A DNA stretch of 64,000 nucleotides from an uncultured Peptostreptococcus sp. (lineage in GTDB: Bacteria; Bacillota; Clostridia; Peptostreptococcales; Peptostreptococcaceae). Each line of letters starts with the position of its first letter. Positions within the stretch are counted from its first letter, which is position 1. Both the position numbers and the translations under genes were made by a program. Location of the stretch: assembly GCA_900759325.1 (NCBI GenBank), contig CAAEUW010000025.1, forward strand, positions 17,668 to 81,667, read 5' to 3'. Shown in pieces: positions 50,755 to 60,157 of this stretch. The notes under the pieces were generated by a model. That model was given only the letters and a program-made list of their open reading frames with translations. It did no database searches and was not told where the DNA came from.

Positions 50755-51285
50755 ATGGATATAAGATTTATAAGAGACCTAGCAGGTGTAATGCAAGAAT
50801 ATAACCTAAATAGACTTGATTATAGCTGTGGGGACACAAAGTTAGAACTAGAAATATATGGAGAAAAGACAGGTAAAAAAAGAAATAATATATTAGATAA
50901 TCAAAATACTGCTCTAAATAGGATTGATAATGGAAATGATGAAGTAAAAAATAGGAGTTTTGTAGATGATAATATTGATAGGCAAAGTATCAATCAGGAG
51001 ACTTCAGCAAAGAATGAACCGGTGCTAGATCAGGGTCTTGAAGCCATCCAGTCAAATATGATTGGTACCTTCTATTCAAAGCCATCTCCTGATGATGATG
51101 CCTTTGTCCAGCCTGGCAAGGTGGTAGCTAAGGATGAGGTTGTCTGTATTATAGAATCTATGAAGCTTATGAATGAAATCAGGGCACCATTTAAGTGCGA
51201 GATTGTGGAAGTTTTAGTTGAGGATGGTCAGATAATAGAGTTTGGTCAGGACTTATTTAAGGTTAAAAACCTTGAGGCTAAATAG
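50755..51285 (+). CDS. accB: Acetyl-CoA carboxylase biotin carboxyl carrier protein
   Basis: BCCP of 176 residues. N-terminal domain (DIRFIRDLAGVMQEY), a charged Asn/Asp-rich linker about 45-95, and a C-terminal biotinyl domain with the biotinylated lysine in ESMKLMNEIRAP. ATG 50755 follows AGGGGAG by 8 bases; GTG 50749 is closer than usual. First gene of the fatty-acid operon. A biotin ligase is needed but is not in this window. Confidence 0.92.
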   Translation: MDIRFIRDLAGVMQEYNLNRLDYSCGDTKLELEIYGEKTGKKRNNILDNQNTALNRIDNGNDEVKNRSFVDDNIDRQSINQETSAKNEPVLDQGLEAIQSNMIGTFYSKPSPDDDAFVQPGKVVAKDEVVCIIESMKLMNEIRAPFKCEIVEVLVEDGQIIEFGQDLFKVKNLEAK

Positions 51286-51302
51286 GGTTTGGAGGTGATC
51301 AA

Positions 51303-52727
51303 ATGACTAGACCTAGAGAGAAGGAAATAGATGTTGCTAGGTCTTTAAAAGCGACTAGAGAAGGAGCTAGACCTATCAAAAAAGTTTTAGTAGCCAATAG
51401 GGGGGAGATTGCAGTAAGGATAATCAGGACCCTAAAGGACATGGGGATAAAGAGTGTGGCTGTATTTTCAAGTGCAGACAAGGATTCTCTCCATGCTACC
51501 ATAGCTGATGAGGCCATTTGTATAGGGCCTGCCAGCGTCAAGGATAGCTACTTAAATAAGATACAAATTATAAATGCAGCCCTAGTAACTGGAGCAGATG
51601 CCATCCATCCAGGCTTTGGCTTCTTGTCAGAAAATCACGGCTTTGCCAGGATGTGTGAGGTCTATAATATCAAGTTTATAGGTCCTACTAGCAGGGTCAT
51701 GGCTATGATGGGCGACAAGGAAGTTTCAAAAAGGATGATGAAGGAAGCCGGTGTACCTGTGGTCGAGGGCTCAGATGGGGTTGTTGAAAGCCTAGAGGAG
51801 GCTAGGGTGGTCCTTGAAAGGCTGGGACTACCTGTTATCATCAAGGCCAGGTCTGGCGGTGGTGGTAAGGGTATGAGGCTAGTTGAGGATATGGATGACC
51901 TTAAGAGGCAGTTTGATTCTGCCAGAAAGGAAGCCCAAAATGCTTTTGGTGATTCTGGAGTATACATAGAAAAATATATCAAGTCTCCTCGTCACATAGA
52001 GGTCCAGCTGATGGCTGATGAACATGGAAATGTCATCCACCTTGGTGCTAGGGACTGTTCCCTGCAGATGAACCACCAGAAGGTAATAGAAGAGGCGCCA
52101 CCAGAGGGTGTAGACCAGGAAACCCTGGATGGGCTATACGAAACATCTGTCAGGGCCGCCAAGTCGGTTTCATATACCAGTGTAGGTACTATAGAATACC
52201 TTCTAGACCAGGATGGGTCCTACTACTTTATGGAAATGAATACCAGGATTCAGGTAGAACACCCTATTACGGAGATGGTTACTGGCATAGATATAGTCAG
52301 AGACCAGGTATTAATAGCCTGTGGAGAAAGGCTGGCCTACAAGCAGGAAGATATAATGATTAGGGGCCACGCCATAGAGTGTAGGATAAATGCCTATGAC
52401 TCTGACAACAACTTCCTACCTAGCGTGGGCAAGATCCAGGCCCTAAATATGCCAGGTGGCTATGGGGTCAGGGTTGACAGTGCCATATACCAGGGCTACG
52501 AGGTCCTACCATTTTATGATTCCATGCTTGCTAAGGTAATATCCTATGGCAGGGATAGGAAAGAGGCTATCAGGATAATGAATAGGGCCCTAGAGGAATT
52601 TGTAGTTGAGGGGGTCAGGACTAATATAGGCTTTAACCTCAAGCTAATAAATGACCCAGTATTTATAGAAAATAAATATGATACATCATATTTGGAAAGG
52701 AGCATAGATGATACTAGACCACTTTAA
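51303..52727 (+). CDS. accC: Acetyl-CoA carboxylase biotin carboxylase subunit
   Basis: Carboxylates biotin on AccB with ATP and bicarbonate; 474 residues. Seen: VLVANRGEIAVRIIRT, ATP-grasp loop ARSGGGGKGMRLV, and FMEMNTRIQVEHPITEMVTG. About 25 extra residues precede the usual start, but GGAGGTG 5 bases before the ATG at 51303 supports this start. It overlaps accD by 20 bases. Confidence 0.96.
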   Translation: MTRPREKEIDVARSLKATREGARPIKKVLVANRGEIAVRIIRTLKDMGIKSVAVFSSADKDSLHATIADEAICIGPASVKDSYLNKIQIINAALVTGADAIHPGFGFLSENHGFARMCEVYNIKFIGPTSRVMAMMGDKEVSKRMMKEAGVPVVEGSDGVVESLEEARVVLERLGLPVIIKARSGGGGKGMRLVEDMDDLKRQFDSARKEAQNAFGDSGVYIEKYIKSPRHIEVQLMADEHGNVIHLGARDCSLQMNHQKVIEEAPPEGVDQETLDGLYETSVRAAKSVSYTSVGTIEYLLDQDGSYYFMEMNTRIQVEHPITEMVTGIDIVRDQVLIACGERLAYKQEDIMIRGHAIECRINAYDSDNNFLPSVGKIQALNMPGGYGVRVDSAIYQGYEVLPFYDSMLAKVISYGRDRKEAIRIMNRALEEFVVEGVRTNIGFNLKLINDPVFIENKYDTSYLERSIDDTRPL

Positions 52728-53565
52728 GAGTAAGACCTATAGGCCGGTTAAAAAGGTTGATATACAACCGGACTGTGTAATTAAGTGTCCCAAGTGTGAG
52801 TCCCTTTTCTTCATTGATGATATGGACCATGTAAACAAGCTATGCCCCCACTGCGGTAAGTACTTCAATATGACTGCCTGGGAGAGGCTAGCTAGCATAG
52901 TTGATGAAGACAGCTTTACTGAGTACTTTAGGGAAAAGAAGATAAGAGACCCGCTAAAATTTCCAAAATATAAGGAAAAGCAGTTAAGCCTGAGAAGGAA
53001 GTATGAGCTTGATGAGGGTGTGGTATGTGGTACAGCCAGTATCAAGAATATCAAGGTTGCCATAGCAGTTATGGATACCGACTACCTGATGGGCAGTATG
53101 GGGACTACTGTGGGTGAAAAGATAACAAAGACAGTTGAGCTGTCTATAAAGAAGAAGCTACCCCTATTGATATTCTCGGCTTCAGGTGGGGCCAGGATGC
53201 AGGAGGGTATGTTCTCTCTAATGCAGATGGCAAAGACCTCCCAGGCCATAGCAAGGCACAAGGAGAAGGGCCTCTTATATATATCAATAATGACCAACCC
53301 TACTACAGGTGGGGTAAGTGCCAGCTTTGCCAGCCTGGGAGACTTAGTCATAGGGGAGAAAAACGCCCTGATTGGCTTTGCGGGTCCTAGGGTTATCAAG
53401 CAGGTAACAGGAACAGAGTTGCCACCAGGCTTCCAGAGTTCGGAGTTTCTACTTGAGCACGGCCTACTTGATATGATACTGTCCAGAGAAGAAATGAGGG
53501 ACAGGCTGGGAGATATACTAAAGATACATACGAATGTAAATAAGTCTAGGGGGGTGAGAAGATGA
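52708..53565 (+). CDS. accD: Acetyl-CoA carboxylase carboxyltransferase subunit beta
   Basis: Transfers carboxyl from biotin to acetyl-CoA with AccA; 285 residues. N-terminal zinc ribbon with two CxxC pairs (CPKCESLFF, LCPHCGKYF), then the carboxyltransferase core (FSASGGARMQEGMFSLMQMAK, TNPTTGGVSASFASLGD, GFAGPRVIKQVTG). AAAGGAG before the ATG lies inside accC. Overlaps accA by 4 bases. Confidence 0.96.
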   Translation: MILDHFKSKTYRPVKKVDIQPDCVIKCPKCESLFFIDDMDHVNKLCPHCGKYFNMTAWERLASIVDEDSFTEYFREKKIRDPLKFPKYKEKQLSLRRKYELDEGVVCGTASIKNIKVAIAVMDTDYLMGSMGTTVGEKITKTVELSIKKKLPLLIFSASGGARMQEGMFSLMQMAKTSQAIARHKEKGLLYISIMTNPTTGGVSASFASLGDLVIGEKNALIGFAGPRVIKQVTGTELPPGFQSSEFLLEHGLLDMILSREEMRDRLGDILKIHTNVNKSRGVRR

Positions 53566-54305
53566 CAAAGGCAATGGATATGGTTCGTGCCTCAAGAGAC
53601 CCTCAGAGGAAAAAGGCCTATGACTACATTAATTACCTCTGCGATCCCTTCGTTGAATTACATGGAGACAGGCTCTTTGCTGACGATGACAGCATAGTAG
53701 GTGGCATAGGAAGTATAGGTCCTTATTCTGTCATGATAATAGGCCAGCAAAAGGACAAGAATTTCGGTATGCCAAATCCAGAAGGCTACAGGAAGGTATT
53801 GAGGCTGGCTGAATATGCTGAAAAATTTAAGCTACCCCTGATTACCCTGATCGACACTCCAGGTGCTGGATGTGGAATAGAAGCAGAGGAAAGGGGACAG
53901 GCAAGCTCGATAGCAAATTGCATATGCAGGTTTTCATCCTTGAAAGTACCTAGCCTAGCCATAATTATTGGTGAGGGAGGCAGTGGTGGAGCTCTAGCCC
54001 TAAGTGTTACAGATGAAATTTGGATGCTGGAAAAGAGCGTCTACTCGATACTATCACCAGAAGGCTTCTCTAGTATCCTGTGGAAGGAACCTAGTAAAAA
54101 GGACGAGGCAGCTGAGCTGATGAGGCTTACAAGCTACGACCTAAAGGAAGATGGTTTTATAGAAAAAATCATAAAAGAAGATGGTGGAGAGATATATAAT
54201 TTAAAGAATGAAATATTGAACTTTTTAGACAAATCCTATTCTATTTCTATGGAAAAAACTCTTAAAAAAAGATATGATAAGTATAGAAAGATTTTAGGAG
54301 GATAG
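53562..54305 (+). CDS. accA: Acetyl-CoA carboxylase carboxyltransferase subunit alpha
   Basis: Partner of AccD; 247 residues, the shorter Gram-positive form. Seen: VELHGDRLFADDDSIVGGIG, TLIDTPGAGCGIEAEERGQ, EGGSGGALALSVTDEIWMLEKSVYSILSPEG. Start codon overlaps the accD stop (ATGA). fabT starts 4 bases after the stop. Confidence 0.96.
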   Translation: MTKAMDMVRASRDPQRKKAYDYINYLCDPFVELHGDRLFADDDSIVGGIGSIGPYSVMIIGQQKDKNFGMPNPEGYRKVLRLAEYAEKFKLPLITLIDTPGAGCGIEAEERGQASSIANCICRFSSLKVPSLAIIIGEGGSGGALALSVTDEIWMLEKSVYSILSPEGFSSILWKEPSKKDEAAELMRLTSYDLKEDGFIEKIIKEDGGEIYNLKNEILNFLDKSYSISMEKTLKKRYDKYRKILGG

Positions 54306-54309
54306 GAAT

Positions 54310-54789
54310 ATGGATATTAAAAACAAAAACTACGAAGACAGTCGCAAGGTTATAAACGGTATAATAGTTGAACTATTTAAGAATATATTGACGATAGAAG
54401 AAAAATCTCTAAAGGATAGGGGGATAAAGGACCTATCCATAACAGAGATACATGTAATAGAGGCCATCGGAATAGGCAATAGGAAGATGATGTCTGAAAT
54501 AGCCGATATATTGGAAGTGACAATGGGAACCCTAACTATAGCCATGACCAAGCTTGAAAAGAAGGGTTATGTGGTAAGGGAGAGAGACGAAAGAGACAGA
54601 AGAATTGTCGTTTGTAGCCTGACTAGAAGGGGAGTTTTAGCTGAAAAGATTCATAGGAATTTTCATGATGAGATGATTGACCATTTGATGGTGGACTTGA
54701 AGCTAGAGGAGGAACCAGCCTTGATCCAGGCCCTAAAGAATATCAATGAGTTTTTCATCAGAGAATATGGAGGAAAAAATGACAATTAA
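54310..54789 (+). CDS. fabT: FabT, MarR-family repressor of fatty acid synthesis
   Basis: MarR-type winged helix of 159 residues: IHVIEAIGIGNRKMMSEIADILEVTMGTLTIAMTKLEKKGYVVRERDERDRRIVVCSLTRRG. FabT binds DNA with acyl-ACP as corepressor and shuts FASII genes when exogenous fatty acids are present. Its place directly before fabH is conserved in Bacillota. Two FabT-like operators lie at the accB promoter. It overlaps fabH by 11 bases. Confidence 0.9.
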   Translation: MDIKNKNYEDSRKVINGIIVELFKNILTIEEKSLKDRGIKDLSITEIHVIEAIGIGNRKMMSEIADILEVTMGTLTIAMTKLEKKGYVVRERDERDRRIVVCSLTRRGVLAEKIHRNFHDEMIDHLMVDLKLEEEPALIQALKNINEFFIREYGGKNDN

Positions 54790-55795
54790 CATAATTTCTA
54801 CTGGAAGTTATGCTGGAGAAAAGATATTAGACAATGACTATTTTGCCAAGATTGTAGATACCAATGACGCATGGATACAGGAAAGAACAGGCATCAAGAC
54901 TAGACATATCTGTGATGATATTACTACAGAGGAGATGGCAGCAAGGGCTGGAAAATCTGCCCTAGAAAAATTAGATATAGACAGGTCAAAGATCGGTTTG
55001 GTTATTTTTGCCAGTGTTAGCTCTGATACCAGGACACCAGCATCATCCTATACAGTAGCAGGTAAGCTGGGGCTTAAGGGAAATCCAATTTGCTTTGACC
55101 TAAATGCTGCTTGTAGCGGTTTTGTCTATAGTATGGCAGTTGCCAGGTCACTTATGGCTGATATGAATATAGCCTATGCTATGGTAATTGGAGCTGAAAG
55201 GCTGTCCAAGTTTGTAAATTGGTCAGACAGGTCTACCTGCATCCTCTTTGGAGATGGGGCAGGCTGTGCAATATTAGAAAACTCTGACCTAGCAGACCCA
55301 GGAGTTAAGTCTAGCCTGGCCTACAAGCTAGAAGTTGAAGGTGACTACTTGGCCGGTAAGTACGACAGCAATAGGTACCTAACCCTTGATTCAAGGTTTA
55401 GCCTAGATGAAGACAAGTACCCCTATATAGGTATGAATGGTAGACAGATATACAAGTTTGCTACAGATGTCGGTGTCAAGGTAGTCGACAAGCTACTGGG
55501 TGACAGGGGACTATCAAGAGATGATATAGAACTGATAGTGCCACACCAGGCCAATAAGAGAATAATAGAAACCCTGGCTATAAAGAGTCAAATACCAGAG
55601 GACAAGTGGTTTGTAAATCTCGACAAGTATGGTAATACATCGGCAGCCAGCGTACCCCTTGCCTTAAATGAGGTAGTCGAGGATGTCTTATCAGAAAGGG
55701 ACCTTGACCAAATGGATGGTAAGAGGATACTTTCAATAGCCTTTGGTGGAGGCTTAAGCTATGGTGGCTTCCTACTGAGGATAAGGAAGAAATAG
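54779..55795 (+). CDS. fabH: Beta-ketoacyl-ACP synthase III
   Basis: Initiates fatty acid synthesis from an acyl-CoA primer and malonyl-ACP; 338 residues. Catalytic Cys in LNAACSGFVYSMAVA, His in PHQANKRII, Asn in YGNTSAASVPLAL. GGAGG lies 5 bases before the ATG at 54779, inside fabT. Followed by a 184-base repeat-containing spacer before acpP. Confidence 0.96.
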   Translation: MTINIISTGSYAGEKILDNDYFAKIVDTNDAWIQERTGIKTRHICDDITTEEMAARAGKSALEKLDIDRSKIGLVIFASVSSDTRTPASSYTVAGKLGLKGNPICFDLNAACSGFVYSMAVARSLMADMNIAYAMVIGAERLSKFVNWSDRSTCILFGDGAGCAILENSDLADPGVKSSLAYKLEVEGDYLAGKYDSNRYLTLDSRFSLDEDKYPYIGMNGRQIYKFATDVGVKVVDKLLGDRGLSRDDIELIVPHQANKRIIETLAIKSQIPEDKWFVNLDKYGNTSAASVPLALNEVVEDVLSERDLDQMDGKRILSIAFGGGLSYGGFLLRIRKK

Positions 55796-55910
55796 GACCT
55801 AAATAATTAATAAGGGGAAAATAGGACCTAGATAAGTTATTAGACAAAATAAAGTAAAAAAAGAAGTGAAACTATACAAGCTTATACAAGCAAAGAAGAT
55901 AAAATAGGAC
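55790..55910 (+). repeat. AAATAGGACC repeats in the fabH-acpP spacer
   Basis: Copies at about 55789 (overlapping the fabH stop), 55819 and 55902. A TATACAAGC pair also occurs near 55870 and 55881. No terminator is seen, so the operon reads through. Confidence 0.55.
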
Positions 55911-55979
55911 CAGCTTTGAATAAATGAAATAAGCAAGATTAAACAAAAAATTTATATGTATTAAAAGGAGATTAAAAAA

Positions 55980-56204
55980 ATGATAACAAAGATAAAGGAA
56001 ATATTAGCAGACCAGTTAGATATAGAACTAGAAGATATAAAGGACAACAGTGATATCCAGGAGGACCTAGAAGCAGATTCTCTAGACGTAATGGATATAA
56101 TGACTGAAATAGAGGATGAATTCGATATAGAAGTAGAAGACGAGGCTATAGAGGAATTGAGAACTCCTCAGAAGATAGCTGACTATATAGCAAAGGTAAA
56201 GTAA
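55980..56204 (+). CDS. acpP: Acyl carrier protein
   Basis: Carries growing acyl chains on phosphopantetheine; 74 acidic residues, the normal size. The modified serine is in EADSLDVMDIMTEIEDEF. AAAAGGAG lies before the ATG. In Bacillota the strong spacer and site before acpP allow high translation. Confidence 0.97.
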   Translation: MITKIKEILADQLDIELEDIKDNSDIQEDLEADSLDVMDIMTEIEDEFDIEVEDEAIEELRTPQKIADYIAKVK

Positions 56205-56209
56205 GGGCC

Positions 56210-57148
56210 ATGAAAAACAAGGAAATATGTGCTTTATTGGGCATAGACTACCCTATTTTTCAGGGGGGTATGGCCTGGGTATCAGATGCTGAATTGGCAG
56301 CTGCCGTATCAAATGCAGGTGGCCTAGGCATTATAGCAGCAGGTAATGCACCCAAGGACTGGGTTGTAAACGAAGTAAGGAAGATCAAGGGACTTACAGA
56401 CAAGCCCTTTGCCCTGAACCTTATGTTACTTAGTCCATTTATAGATGAGGTAGTAGATGCCGTAATAGAAGAGGGTGTAAAGATAGTAGTAACTGGAGCA
56501 GGTAATCCAGGTAAATATTTTAGCAAGCTAAACGAACATGGTGTAAAGATAATACCAGTAGTACCATCAGTAGCCCAGGCTATAAGAATGGAAAGAAACG
56601 ATGGTGTTGTAGCCATGATAGCTGAAGGTGCTGAGGCAGGCGGCCATGTTGGTGTTACCAACACTATGTCCCTAATTCCCCAGATAGTAGATGCCGTATC
56701 CCTACCAGTAATAGCTGCAGGTGGTATAGCTGATGGCAGGGGCTTTGCTGCAGCCATGTGTCTAGGAGCAAGTGGTATCCAGGTTGGTACAAGGTTTTTA
56801 GTGGCTGATGAATGTAATGTTAGCGAGCCATATAAGGAAAAGGTCCTAAAGGCCAAGGATACATCTACCTTGACAACTGGTAATTCTACAGGTCACCCTG
56901 TCAGGGTAATCAAGAACAAGTTTGCCAAGAAGTTCAAGGCCATGGAGGATGCTAAGGCGGACCAGGCAGAACTAGAAGCCTTTGGTGCTGGTGCCCTAAG
57001 AAAGGCAGTAGTTGACGGTGATGTTGACAATGGTTCAGTAATGGCAGGCCAGATAGCAGGCCTAGTAAACAAGAGAGAATCCTGTAAGGATATAATAGAG
57101 GACTTGATGAAGGGCTACCAGGAAGTAGTCAGGGGCTTGGAGCTTTAA
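56210..57148 (+). CDS. fabK: Enoyl-ACP reductase II (FMN-dependent)
   Basis: Flavoprotein reducing enoyl-ACP with NAD(P)H; 312 residues. Seen: YPIFQGGMAWVSDAELAAAVSNAGGLGIIAAG, AEGAEAGGHVG with the catalytic histidine, and AAGGIADGRGFAAAMCLGASGIQVGTRFL (FMN phosphate site). It replaces FabI, which implies natural triclosan tolerance of this step. Only 5 bases from acpP, with a weak ribosome site. Confidence 0.95.
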   Translation: MKNKEICALLGIDYPIFQGGMAWVSDAELAAAVSNAGGLGIIAAGNAPKDWVVNEVRKIKGLTDKPFALNLMLLSPFIDEVVDAVIEEGVKIVVTGAGNPGKYFSKLNEHGVKIIPVVPSVAQAIRMERNDGVVAMIAEGAEAGGHVGVTNTMSLIPQIVDAVSLPVIAAGGIADGRGFAAAMCLGASGIQVGTRFLVADECNVSEPYKEKVLKAKDTSTLTTGNSTGHPVRVIKNKFAKKFKAMEDAKADQAELEAFGAGALRKAVVDGDVDNGSVMAGQIAGLVNKRESCKDIIEDLMKGYQEVVRGLEL

Positions 57149-57195
57149 GCAAGTAGCCACAAGTTATATTTAGACAGTGAAAGGATAGGTTAAGA

Positions 57196-58134
57196 ATGAG
57201 TAAAAAGATAGGAGTACTATTTCCCGGCCAAGGTTCTCAGTATGAGGGCATGGGCAGGGACTTGATAGCTAGTCCAGTATATAAGAGGGCCAAGGAAATC
57301 CTTGATGACCACACATATTCGGTGGTTGAACAGGCCAGCCTTGACCAGCTATCAAAGACTAGGTATGGTCAGGTGGCCATATTTTTAAATAGCCTTAGCC
57401 TATATCAAGAGCTTAAAGATAGGGTTTTAGATCCAAATGACATAGGTGTATCTGCCAGTCTAGGCCTAAGCCTGGGAGAATATACTGCCCTGTGTGCTGC
57501 AGGCGTATTTTCCCTTGATGAGGGAATAGACCTAGTGAAAAATAGGGGTCTTATCATGGGTCAAGGAGCTGGAGGCAAGGGGTCTATGGTAGCAGTTATG
57601 AAGACTGGCCTAGAGACTATTCAAGACCTTGTAGATAAAGCAAAAGAGGATGATGTACTAGCAGTATGCAACCTAAACTCACCGGGCCAGATAGTAGTTG
57701 GTGGAGAATTTGCTGCCCTAGATAGGTTTGAAGAAAAGTGCAAGGAAGCCAAGATAAAGAGGTATATGAGGCTAAATGTCGAGGGTCCCTTCCATACACA
57801 AATCTTAAACCAGGCAGCTAAGGAATTTGCTGATAACTACCTATCAAAGATAGACTACAGGGAGCCTAGCATGGATGTATATACCAACCTATCAGGCAAG
57901 AACTATAGGCAGGTAGACTCCATAGTAGACAATCTTAAGGACCAGATGTGCTCACCAGTTAGGTTTATTGACTGTGTTGAAAATATGATAGCTGATGGCT
58001 GTCAGTTGTTTATAGAAATAGGTCCAGGCAAGTCCCTAAGTGGCTTTGTAAAAAAGATAAACAAGGATGTAAAAGTCATAAACATACAAAATATATCCGA
58101 TATAGAGGGTATAGATTTGGAGGATTTAAAATGA
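57196..58134 (+). CDS. fabD: Malonyl-CoA:ACP transacylase
   Basis: Loads malonyl onto ACP; 312 residues. Starts FPGQGSQYEGMG; catalytic serine in LGLSLGEYTALCAAG (Leu in place of the His found in GHSLG of enterobacteria), and the catalytic histidine in VEGPFHTQIL. Its stop overlaps the fabG start by 4 bases. Confidence 0.95.
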   Translation: MSKKIGVLFPGQGSQYEGMGRDLIASPVYKRAKEILDDHTYSVVEQASLDQLSKTRYGQVAIFLNSLSLYQELKDRVLDPNDIGVSASLGLSLGEYTALCAAGVFSLDEGIDLVKNRGLIMGQGAGGKGSMVAVMKTGLETIQDLVDKAKEDDVLAVCNLNSPGQIVVGGEFAALDRFEEKCKEAKIKRYMRLNVEGPFHTQILNQAAKEFADNYLSKIDYREPSMDVYTNLSGKNYRQVDSIVDNLKDQMCSPVRFIDCVENMIADGCQLFIEIGPGKSLSGFVKKINKDVKVINIQNISDIEGIDLEDLK

Positions 58135-58877
58135 ATGATATAAGGAAGGTAGCCTTTGTAACAGGCGCATCTAGGGGTCTTGGTAGGGCCATAGTAGAAA
58201 AGCTAGCCTCTGATGGATTCAAGGTTGGATTTAGCTATGTAAGCTCTGATGAAAAGGCCAAGGCCATAGTAGATGAGTTGACTGCAAGGGGCTTAGAGGT
58301 ATTTTCTGTCAAGTTCGATGTAAAGAACTTTCAGGAGGTTGAGGATGCCTTTGATAAGATATATGAAGAGCATGGTAGGATAGATGTCCTAGTAAATAAT
58401 GCAGGTATAACAAGGGACAAGTTGTTTTCTAGGATGAAGGAGGACGACTTCGACCAGGTAATAGATACCAACCTAAAGGGTATATTTAACTGCTCAAAAC
58501 AGGTGGCTAGGAAGATGTCAAAGCAGAAGTCAGGTCGCATTATAAATATATCATCGCTAGCAGGCCTAGTTGGTAATATAGGTCAGGTAAACTATTCTGC
58601 ATCAAAGGCAGGAGTAATAGGATTTACAAGGTCCTTGGCAGCTGAATTAGGTGCCTATGGAATTACTGTAAATGCAGTTGCCCCAGGCCTAATAAAGACT
58701 GATATGACAGATGCGATTCCAGACCAGATAAGAGAAGGGATGATCAAGGCCATACCACTAAAGCGTATAGGCCAGCCTGAGGATATAGGCAAGATAGTAG
58801 GCTTCTTAGCAGGCGATGGAGGCTCATATATCACAGGTCAGGTTATCAGCGTTGATGGTGGCCTATCATCAATATAG
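58131..58877 (+). CDS. fabG: 3-oxoacyl-ACP reductase
   Basis: Short-chain dehydrogenase of 248 residues that reduces ketoacyl-ACP with NADPH. Cofactor motif VTGASRGLGRAI, NNAG motif VLVNNAGITRDKL, and the catalytic Ser and YxxxK in ISSLAGLVGNIGQVNYSASKAG. Overlaps fabD. Confidence 0.96.
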   Translation: MNDIRKVAFVTGASRGLGRAIVEKLASDGFKVGFSYVSSDEKAKAIVDELTARGLEVFSVKFDVKNFQEVEDAFDKIYEEHGRIDVLVNNAGITRDKLFSRMKEDDFDQVIDTNLKGIFNCSKQVARKMSKQKSGRIINISSLAGLVGNIGQVNYSASKAGVIGFTRSLAAELGAYGITVNAVAPGLIKTDMTDAIPDQIREGMIKAIPLKRIGQPEDIGKIVGFLAGDGGSYITGQVISVDGGLSSI

Positions 58878-58913
58878 GTGATAGGGATAGGTTGAAAGGA
58901 GAACAAGTTTTTT

Positions 58914-60149
58914 ATGAGTAGAAGGGTAGTTATTACAGGGGCTGGTGTAGTCAGTGCCCTAGGGAATTCTGTAGATACCTTTATAGAAAATATAAAAGAC
59001 GGAAAAAATGGGATTAGTCTCATTGAAGGAATAGATGTAGACCAGAACAAGGTCAAGCTAGCTGCAGAGGTCAAGGACTTTGACCCCAAGGACTTCGATA
59101 TAGACGGCCACAAGAAAAAAGACAGGTTTGTCCAGTTTGCAATGGCAGCAGCAAAGCAGGCCTATGAGTCAAGTGGCTATGAAATAAATGATGAAAACAG
59201 GTTTAGGACAGGTGTGGTAATAGGAAGTGGGATTGGTGGTCTAGTGACTATACAGGACGCCTATGCCAAGTATCTGGAAAAGGGACCTAGAAAGGTATCT
59301 TCCCACTTTATACCAAAGGCCATTATTAATATGGCATCTGCCCATGTATCCATAAAGCTTGGTACTAAGGGGGTATGCACATCTAGTGTAACAGCGTGTG
59401 CAACAGCAACAGACTCTATAGGTAGTGCCTTTAGGTTAATAAAGGATGGCTACCAGGATGCTATTTTTGCAGGTGGCTGTGAAGCATCAATATGTGAGCT
59501 TGGAGTATCAGGCTTTGAAGCCATGTCAGCCATGACTGTTTCACAGGATGTAAATAGGGCTTCTATACCTTTTGACAAGGAGAGGTCAGGCTTTGTAATG
59601 GGCGAGGGTGCAGGAGTTCTACTGCTAGAATCCCTTGAATCAGCCCTGGCAAGAAAGGCCAATATTATATGCGAAATAGTTGGCTATGGTCAGACTAGTG
59701 ATGCCTACCATATTACAGCTCCAGATCCAGATGCTGAAGGGGCTAAGATGGCGATGCTATTGGCCCTTGAAGAGGCCAAGCTAGAACCTCAAAAACTTGC
59801 CTACATAAATGCCCACGGTACTAGTACCCCTATGAATGATGCAATAGAAACAAAGGCTATAAAGAAGGCCTTTGGAGACCATGCAAAAAAACTTTGTGTA
59901 TCATCTACAAAGTCTATGACGGGTCATATGCTAGGTGCAGCAGGGGCTGTTGAAGCACTTGTATGCGCATATGCAGTAAGGGATGGCTTTGTACCACAGA
60001 CCCTAAACTATAGGGTGGCTGATGAGGCTTGTGACCTAGACTATGTAGCAGGTGCTACAAGGTACCAGGAGGTACCATATGCCATATCAAATTCATTAGG
60101 CTTTGGTGGACACAACTCAAGTCTCCTATTTAAAAAGTATAGCGAGTAG
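58914..60149 (+). CDS. fabF: Beta-ketoacyl-ACP synthase II
   Basis: Elongating condensing enzyme of 411 residues. Catalytic cysteine in SVTACATATDSIG, and the two histidines in NAHGTSTPMND and STKSMTGHMLGAAGAVE. AAAGGAG lies 12 bases before the ATG, a little far. fabZ follows after 8 bases. Confidence 0.96.
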   Translation: MSRRVVITGAGVVSALGNSVDTFIENIKDGKNGISLIEGIDVDQNKVKLAAEVKDFDPKDFDIDGHKKKDRFVQFAMAAAKQAYESSGYEINDENRFRTGVVIGSGIGGLVTIQDAYAKYLEKGPRKVSSHFIPKAIINMASAHVSIKLGTKGVCTSSVTACATATDSIGSAFRLIKDGYQDAIFAGGCEASICELGVSGFEAMSAMTVSQDVNRASIPFDKERSGFVMGEGAGVLLLESLESALARKANIICEIVGYGQTSDAYHITAPDPDAEGAKMAMLLALEEAKLEPQKLAYINAHGTSTPMNDAIETKAIKKAFGDHAKKLCVSSTKSMTGHMLGAAGAVEALVCAYAVRDGFVPQTLNYRVADEACDLDYVAGATRYQEVPYAISNSLGFGGHNSSLLFKKYSE

Positions 60150-60157
60150 GTGGAAGT

